Below, piece after piece: positions 59,441 through 64,000 of a stretch of DNA of 64,000 nucleotides (positions within the stretch are counted from its first letter, which is position 1; each line of letters opens with the position of its first letter). Origin of the DNA: Synechococcus sp. HJ21-Hayes (GTDB lineage Bacteria; Cyanobacteriota; Cyanobacteriia; PCC-6307; Cyanobiaceae); the NCBI RefSeq assembly GCF_024345835.1, contig NZ_JAGQBW010000002.1:62001-126000 (forward strand), read 5' to 3'. A program made the translations under genes and the position numbers. The notes beneath the pieces are model-generated. The model was not told the origin of the DNA, made no database searches, and saw only the letters and a list, made by a program, of their open reading frames with translations.

Positions 59441-60532
59441 ATGAGCTTTTCGTTCAGTGCCCTCGAGATCCTGGTGGGGATCTTGCTGCTCTTTGGCGGG
59501 GGCGAGTTGTTTGTCGCCGGATCGGTGGCCCTGTCTCTGCTGCTGGGGATTCCCCAGATCGTGATTGGTCTCACCGTGGTGTCGATGGGCACCAGCGCCC
59601 CCGAGCTGTTCGTGAGCCTGCTCTCCACCATCCAAGGCGGCAGCGGCGATGCCATTGCCGTGAGCAACGTGGTGGGCTCCAACATCTTCAATGTGTTGGT
59701 GGTGCTCGGCGCCAGTGCGCTGGTGATGCCCCTGCGGGTCAAGAGCCGCCTGGTGAAGCGCGATGTGCCCCTGCTCCTGGGCGTGTCCATGGCCACCTGG
59801 GGCATGGCCTCCGGTGGCCGGCTCACCTGGGTGGCGGGCTTGGCCCTGATCACCGGCACGGTGATCAATCTCCTCTGGGAGGTGCGGAGCGCCAAGGAGG
59901 AGCCAGCCGAAGCCGCAGACGATCTCGATACCGAAGGGGCTGCACCACCACCCGTGGCTGCCGCCAAGCTCGCTGCAGGTTTGGGATTGCTGGTGCTCGG
60001 CTCCCAGTTGTTGGTGAAGGGTGCCACCGCCGCTGCCCTAGGCCTGGGCGTGAGCGAAACCGTGATTGGCCTCACCATCGTGGCCGCTGGCACCTCGATG
60101 CCGGAGCTCGTTACCTCCCTGGTGGCGGCCTACCGGGGTAAGGCCGATCTGGCCATTGGCAACGTGGTGGGCAGCAACCTGCTCAACCAGCTGGTGATCC
60201 TGGGCCTCTGCGGGTTGGTGTCCGGCGGCCGCGGACTTGGGGTGGACCCTGTGATGATCAGCCGCGATTTCCCGATCATGGTGGCCACCACCCTGGCCTG
60301 TTTGCCGATTTTCTGGAGCGGTGGCGTGATCACCCGCCTGGAGGGCGGCATCTTGGTGGCCCTCTACGGCCTCTATCTGGTGGAGCAGATCCTCAGCAAT
60401 TCGGTGCCGGCGGCGGCCGATGAATTCCGCCTGGTGGTGCTGGTGGCTGTGTTGCCGCTCCTGCTGGTGTTTCTCGCCTGGGGATCCCTGCGCTGGCGTC
60501 AGTTGCGCCGGGGGGCCACGGCTCAGTCATGA
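59441..60532 (+). CDS. Calcium/sodium:proton exchanger (CaCA family, YrbG-like)
   Basis: The 363-residue protein consists of two inverted five-helix repeats. Each repeat carries the family motif: VSMGTSAPELFVSLLS with VSNVVGSNIFNVL in the first, and VAAGTSMPELVTSLVA with IGNVVGSNLLNQL in the second. An acidic cytosolic loop separates them. It exchanges Ca2+ or another cation against Na+ or H+ at the membrane. Confidence 0.92.
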   Translation: MSFSFSALEILVGILLLFGGGELFVAGSVALSLLLGIPQIVIGLTVVSMGTSAPELFVSLLSTIQGGSGDAIAVSNVVGSNIFNVLVVLGASALVMPLRVKSRLVKRDVPLLLGVSMATWGMASGGRLTWVAGLALITGTVINLLWEVRSAKEEPAEAADDLDTEGAAPPPVAAAKLAAGLGLLVLGSQLLVKGATAAALGLGVSETVIGLTIVAAGTSMPELVTSLVAAYRGKADLAIGNVVGSNLLNQLVILGLCGLVSGGRGLGVDPVMISRDFPIMVATTLACLPIFWSGGVITRLEGGILVALYGLYLVEQILSNSVPAAADEFRLVVLVAVLPLLLVFLAWGSLRWRQLRRGATAQS

Positions 60533-60562
60533 TCCGCTCTGCGGCGCTCATGATCCCTCTCC

Positions 60563-61369
60563 TTGGCTGACCAGAGTCTTCTTGCCCTGGGGCTCACCTG
60601 TCTGGCTGGTCTGTCCACGGGGATTGGCAGCCTGATTGGTCTGAGCTCCCGCCGCTTCAGTTCCCAGTTCCTCACCTTGTCCCTCGGCTTTTCGGCCGGG
60701 GCCATGGTGTATGTGTCGCTGGTGGAGATTCTGCCCAAGGCGCGGCTCTCGCTTGAGCCCTTGCTGGGGCTACGCCTGGGCTACGCCTCCACGGTGCTGG
60801 CCTTTTTTGCGGGCATTGTGCTGATGGGCCTGGTGGATGCCCTGCTGCCAGCCCATGCACCAGCCGCTGCCTTGCACGATGAGCTGCGACCCAGCAGCGA
60901 CGATGCCCCCCGGCGCCGCAGGCTCCTGCGCATGGGTGTGTTTTCTGCCTTGGCCATCTGCATCCACAACTTTCCCGAGGGGTTGGCCACCTTCCTCGGC
61001 GCCCTATCCAACCCCAAGCTGGGGATGAGCATCGCGGTAGCCATTGCGATCCACAACATCCCGGAGGGCCTGGCCGTTTCGGCACCCGTGTTTTTTGCCA
61101 CCCGCAGCCGAGCCAAGGCCTTCTGGGTGTCGTTCCTGTCGGGCTTGGCTGAACCGGTGGGGGGGCTGGCCGGTTACTTCATGTTCCGCTCGTTCCCGAA
61201 TCCGCTGGCCTTCGGGTTGGTGTTCGCTGCTGTGGCGGGAGTGATGGTCTACGTGTCCTTGGATGAACTGCTGCCGGCCGCCAAGGATTACGGCGAGCAT
61301 CGCCTCGCTATTGGCAGCTTGATGGCGGGCATGGCCGTGATGGCGCTCAGCCTTGTGGCGCTGGCCTGA
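60563..61369 (+). CDS. zupT: ZIP-family divalent metal transporter (ZupT-like)
   Basis: The protein has 268 residues from TTG 60563. It has about eight helices; helix IV has HNFPEGLATF and helix V HNIPEGLAVS, the paired metal-binding motifs of ZupT-type zinc/iron/manganese importers. A cytosolic loop (LHDELRPSSDDAPRRRR) replaces the His-rich loop of many ZIPs. The start is uncertain because no good ATG is present in frame. Confidence 0.88.
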   Translation: MADQSLLALGLTCLAGLSTGIGSLIGLSSRRFSSQFLTLSLGFSAGAMVYVSLVEILPKARLSLEPLLGLRLGYASTVLAFFAGIVLMGLVDALLPAHAPAAALHDELRPSSDDAPRRRRLLRMGVFSALAICIHNFPEGLATFLGALSNPKLGMSIAVAIAIHNIPEGLAVSAPVFFATRSRAKAFWVSFLSGLAEPVGGLAGYFMFRSFPNPLAFGLVFAAVAGVMVYVSLDELLPAAKDYGEHRLAIGSLMAGMAVMALSLVALA

Positions 61370-61418
61370 ACCCTGCCAGGATCGCTTGATTGCCTGCAAC
61401 CCTGTCCGCCGCGGCTGC

Positions 61419-61811
61419 GTGAGTCAAGTTCTTCCCCCTGCCTCCGCCGCCTTCCTAGTGGCCCTGGGTGCCGTGCCCGGCGCCTGGCTGCGCTACCGCG
61501 TTGTGGATCACTTCGAGCCCATGTTGCCGCGCAAGCACTGGGGCACCTTTGGGGTGAATGTGATCGCCTGCTTTGCCCTGGGTTTGCTGGTGGGGCTGGA
61601 AGAGAGCTGTGGCGAGGCAGCCAAGCGCGTGCTGCTGATTCTTGGCACCGGTTTCCTCGGTAGTTTCAGCACCTTCTCCACCTTCATCGCCGAGTTGCAT
61701 GCCGTGCTCCGGCAACGGCTCTGGCGGGAGGCCCTGGTGTTGGTGCTGGGCTCTGTGGCGGGAGGTCTTCTGGCGATGAAGGCAGGGCTGACTCTGGGAG
61801 GTGGGGCATGA
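61419..61811 (+). CDS. crcB: Fluoride channel subunit CrcB/Fluc (first of pair)
   Basis: The protein has 130 residues from GTG 61419, with four membrane helices. TFGVNVIACFALGLLVG and GFLGSFSTFSTFIAEL carry the Asn and Phe/Ser/Thr residues that line the fluoride path. Two divergent adjacent CrcB genes usually encode a heterodimer. It overlaps the second gene by four bases (ATGA). Confidence 0.9.
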   Translation: MSQVLPPASAAFLVALGAVPGAWLRYRVVDHFEPMLPRKHWGTFGVNVIACFALGLLVGLEESCGEAAKRVLLILGTGFLGSFSTFSTFIAELHAVLRQRLWREALVLVLGSVAGGLLAMKAGLTLGGGA

Positions 61812-62239
61812 GCAGCAACAGGTCAGAGCAAGGTGCCCGAAGCTCCAAGCTGGAGGAGGAACTCAGCCAACTGGGGCTGGTGGCTGCCGGGGCAATCCCA
61901 GGGGCTCTGCTGCGCTGGCACTTGGAGCAGGCCGGCGAACAGGTGGTCGGTGGCCTGCCGGGCCTGGTGGGGGCCGACTTCCTGGCCAACATGATCGGCT
62001 GCCTGCTGATCGGCATGTTGGTGGCGCAGCCTCCCCGCCGAGCACGCCTCTATCTCTGGGCCGCCATCGGGTTTTGTGGTTCTCTCACCACGTTTTCCTC
62101 CTGGATGCTGGAGTTAGCCAGGGCTTTGGATGGCGGACACCCCAGCAAAGCCCTGGCCGTTCTGGTGCTGAGCCTTGTAGGGGGCCTTGTTCTGGTGGTG
62201 TTGGGCTATGGCCTGGCTCGCCGCTTCAGGCGTGAGTGA
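61808..62239 (+). CDS. crcB: Fluoride channel subunit CrcB/Fluc (second of pair)
   Basis: The 143-residue protein has four helices after an about 20-residue soluble N-terminus. ADFLANMIGCLLIGMLVA and GFCGSLTTFSSWMLEL match the family. It is diverged from its upstream neighbour, as in heterodimeric channels with opposed topology. Its role is export of toxic fluoride. No fluoride riboswitch was recognised upstream of the pair. Confidence 0.9.
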   Translation: MSSNRSEQGARSSKLEEELSQLGLVAAGAIPGALLRWHLEQAGEQVVGGLPGLVGADFLANMIGCLLIGMLVAQPPRRARLYLWAAIGFCGSLTTFSSWMLELARALDGGHPSKALAVLVLSLVGGLVLVVLGYGLARRFRRE

Positions 62240-62259
62240 GGCCCAAAAGAACCTCGTGC

Positions 62260-62493
62260 TCAGCTGCCGTGACTGGGAATAAGCTCCACTGCTGGAATCC
62301 GGAACACGGCCAGGCCCGCTTGGCTGGCATCGCGGCAGAGCTCCTCAACGCAGGCAGCTTGGAGGCGTACCGCGCCGGAACAGATCAGCTCCCAGGTGTT
62401 GATTTCGAAGTGGGTTTGAAGCCAAGCCAACCCCAGCACAGACGTGGGCACTAGGCGGTAAGAGCTGCCAACTCCTGCCATTGCCAGATCCAT
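62260..62493 (-). CDS. Hypothetical protein, 77 residues
   Basis: The start ATG 62493 lies directly after the T-run of the terminator at 62501-62535. Expression would therefore need read-through or a promoter inside the hairpin region. The protein has mixed strand/helix character (SSYRLVPTSVLGLAWLQTHFE, WELICSGAVRLQAACVEELCRDA). No family was recognised, and it may not be real. Confidence 0.4.
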   Translation of the reverse strand: MDLAMAGVGSSYRLVPTSVLGLAWLQTHFEINTWELICSGAVRLQAACVEELCRDASQAGLAVFRIPAVELIPSHGS

Positions 62494-62500
62494 GAAAAAC

Positions 62501-62535
62501 CCCCTTGCTGCACCCATTGACGACGCAGCAAGGGG
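62501..62535 (-). terminator. Terminator after the DUF4278 gene
   Basis: CCCCTTGCTGC (62501-62511) pairs with GCAGCAAGGGG (62525-62535), an 11-bp perfect stem with a 13-base loop. On the minus strand it is followed by GTTTTT. On the plus strand it is followed by TTTGTGT, so it could also stop rightward transcripts from crcB. Confidence 0.85.
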
Positions 62536-62581
62536 TTTGTGTCGTGGCCGTTGCTACGGAAGCGCCAGGTTCCGGTTGGGA

Positions 62582-62797
62582 TCAGCCCTGGTTCACCTGT
62601 TGGGCGGCTTCAGCGGCCCGGTGGTGGTAGGTGTGGCCGCGGTACTGGAGTTCCACTTCCGTGTCGGAGGCAGCGGCTTCGTGGCGCAGGGGCGCATTGA
62701 AGTGCTGGCCGCGGTAGGTGTGCTCCACCGGTTGGCTGGTGAGCTGTTCGTGCTGGGCGGTGTCGTAGGCGACGCCGCGGTATTGGAGTTTGGTCAT
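62582..62797 (-). CDS. DUF4278 family small protein
   Basis: The 71-residue protein has three copies of the family's short motif: LQYRGVAYD, HTYRGQHF and LQYRGHTYHH. The family is common in cyanobacteria and its function is unknown. The start ATG 62797 is clear, and a strong terminator follows 47 bases after the stop, so it is monocistronic. Confidence 0.85.
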   Translation of the reverse strand: MTKLQYRGVAYDTAQHEQLTSQPVEHTYRGQHFNAPLRHEAAASDTEVELQYRGHTYHHRAAEAAQQVNQG

Positions 62798-63164
62798 GGT
62801 CTTCGGGCCTCGAAGGATTGGATGGGATGTCCGCTTCGTGGGAAGGAGCGTTGCTTCGCCTTGCGGTGGGCTACTTCCGGTGAACCAGGGCCCGCAGGCG
62901 GCTCACCCAACGTTTTGTCCTTCAATGCATTTCTAACGCGTCAAGGATGTTCGTGCTGAACAGTTCGTCCATTTCTTCATCCCGTGCTCGTTGTTCTTGT
63001 GCGGGCATGAACGTTCTTGGCTCGAAAGCCTTTCTCTGTGATGGCGGCCCTGTGGTGCGGATTGCAGGTTTTGTATCCGATCGAACGGAACTGTGCACCG
63101 CTTTGGCGAATGATTCGCCTCCAATGGCGTTAGATCCGCCATCCCCCCACAGCCATTTCCCTTC
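62798..63164. other. Intergenic region between DUF4278 and the ammonium transporter
   Basis: This is a 367-base gap between divergent genes. An open frame on the plus strand from 62947 (73 codons) runs into the amt start and shows no family pattern. Nitrogen control by NtcA is expected for amt. The nearest match to GTA-N8-TAC is GTATCCGATCGAAC near 63070, which lacks the second half-site. Confidence 0.4.
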
Positions 63165-64000
63165 ATGACTGTTGCCTCGCCTGCCCCGCGGCGCCGCCAG
63201 CCGCGGAGTTTGCAGGAAGCGAGCCTGTTGGATGCCCCCGAACTGCTGCTTCGCAAGATTCGGGGGTTGTCCTCCAGCCGCACGCTCACCTGGCTGGCCT
63301 GCATTCCCATCGCCCTACTGGGCCTGGGTCTGTTCAACCTGTCGGCCCATGCCGCTGAGCTGCCCGAGCTCACACCGGCCTTCCTGGCCAACAACATGTT
63401 CCTGTTGATCTGCGCCGCTCTGGTGATCTTCATGAACGCCGGCTTCGCCATGGTGGAAGCCGGGATGTGCCGCCAGAAGAATGCCGTTAACATCCTTGCC
63501 AAAAACCTGATCGTCTTCGCCCTAGCGGTGACGGCCTACTGGTTCATTGGCTACAAGGTGATGTACAACGCCGATTGGATCATCCCCGGCTGGTTCAAGT
63601 TTGGTGGCCTGTTCTTCGATCCCACCGTCACTCCGGAGATGGTGACTGAGGGTAAGCTGGTACCCAGCGTTGATTTCCTCTTTCAGGCTGCCTTTGCTGG
63701 CACCGCCGCCACGATCGTTTCCGGCTTGGTGGCTGAGCGCATCAAGTTTGGCGAGTTCGTGATCTTCTCGCTGGTGCTGGTGGGCATTCTCTATCCCATC
63801 TCAGGATCCTGGCAGTGGAACGTGGGTGAGGGCTGGCTCAACAAGCTGGGCTTCATCGATTTCGCCGGCTCCACCGTGGTGCACTCCTTCGGTGCCTGGG
63901 CTGGCTTGATTGGGGCCATCCTGCTTGGACCTCGCATCGGCAAGTTCAGCGATGGCAAGCCCCAGGCCATCCCCGGCCACAACCTGGCGATCGCCACCCT
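63165..64000 (+). CDS. amt1: Ammonium transporter (Amt), C-terminus beyond window
   Basis: At least 278 residues are visible, running off the right edge. After an about 45-residue basic N-terminus come a hydrophobic segment and the Amt core: LICAALVIFMNAGFAMVEAGMCRQKNAVNILAKNL, FFQ-type helix residues (FLFQAAFAGTAATIVSGLVAERIKF) and DFAGSTVVHSFGAWAGLIGA with the first of the twin pore histidines. It is a trimeric plasma-membrane channel for ammonium uptake. It fits the nitrogen theme with nrtABCD, but the end of the gene is not visible. Confidence 0.93.
   Translation, partial: MTVASPAPRRRQPRSLQEASLLDAPELLLRKIRGLSSSRTLTWLACIPIALLGLGLFNLSAHAAELPELTPAFLANNMFLLICAALVIFMNAGFAMVEAGMCRQKNAVNILAKNLIVFALAVTAYWFIGYKVMYNADWIIPGWFKFGGLFFDPTVTPEMVTEGKLVPSVDFLFQAAFAGTAATIVSGLVAERIKFGEFVIFSLVLVGILYPISGSWQWNVGEGWLNKLGFIDFAGSTVVHSFGAWAGLIGAILLGPRIGKFSDGKPQAIPGHNLAIAT

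Overview
The window is GC-rich, gene-dense DNA from an alpha-cyanobacterium of the Cyanobium / freshwater-euryhaline Synechococcus type. This follows from a complete cso-type (alpha) carboxysome operon with form IA Rubisco, the cyanobacterial NDH-1 CO2-uptake subunits CupA, CupB and CupS, SbtA/SbtB bicarbonate transport, an ABC-type nitrate transporter and group 2 sigma factors. Having the inducible NDH-1MS cluster as well as two SbtA/SbtB pairs fits the Cyanobium side better than the open-ocean Synechococcus/Prochlorococcus side. That placement is inference.

Region 1 (1-9077) is the end of an integrated mobile element bordering a tRNA-Pro(UGG) gene. It carries a zinc-finger/TOPRIM primase running off the left edge, a small ribbon-helix-helix protein, an SF2 helicase and a VRR-NUC nuclease. 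A probable XRE-type repressor has an operator directly before its start codon. A second copy of that operator opens a tightly overlapping rightward operon: unknown, RecE-like nuclease, RecT annealing protein, small protein, SSB, one-helix membrane protein, BRO/antirepressor, 34-aa micro-ORF and an excisionase-like protein. It ends at a strong terminator. Helically phased repeats lie between terminator and tRNA. No integrase or virion gene is visible.

Region 2 (9143-20689) is ordinary chromosome: a perfect 38-bp palindrome, M23 peptidase, AlkB, RidA, an ABC ATPase, glyoxalase II, HisG, an ABC exporter, an alpha/beta hydrolase, a GNAT protein, two small-molecule glycosyltransferase-family genes, an HtrA lipoprotein protease and DnaA.

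Region 3 (20694-45153) is a CO2-concentrating-mechanism supercluster. On the minus strand, sbtA-sbtB lead into csoS1-cbbL-cbbS-csoS2-csoSCA-csoS4A-csoS4B-csoS1E-bacterioferritin. A terminator follows, then ndhF4-ndhD4-cupB-acRAF-cbbX. rdgB and csoS1D lie beside sbtA. On the plus strand ndhF3-ndhD3-cupA-cupS and a Na+/H+ antiporter follow. Bicarbonate import, CO2-to-bicarbonate conversion, the shell, the carboxysomal carbonic anhydrase, Rubisco, its assembly factor and its activase are thus within about 25 kb.

Region 4 (45150-64000) holds nutrient and ion transport. nrtABCD is followed by a coupled small secreted protein and bioA. Then come a DUF6671 protein, two tandem paralogous sigma factors, PsiE, a second (canonical) sbtA-sbtB pair, a second Na+/H+ antiporter, a Ca2+/cation exchanger, a ZIP metal transporter, a paired CrcB fluoride channel, small unknown proteins and an ammonium transporter running off the right edge. 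Na+-coupled bicarbonate uptake (SbtA) next to Na+/H+ antiporters suggests that the region also maintains the sodium gradient that uptake needs (inference).
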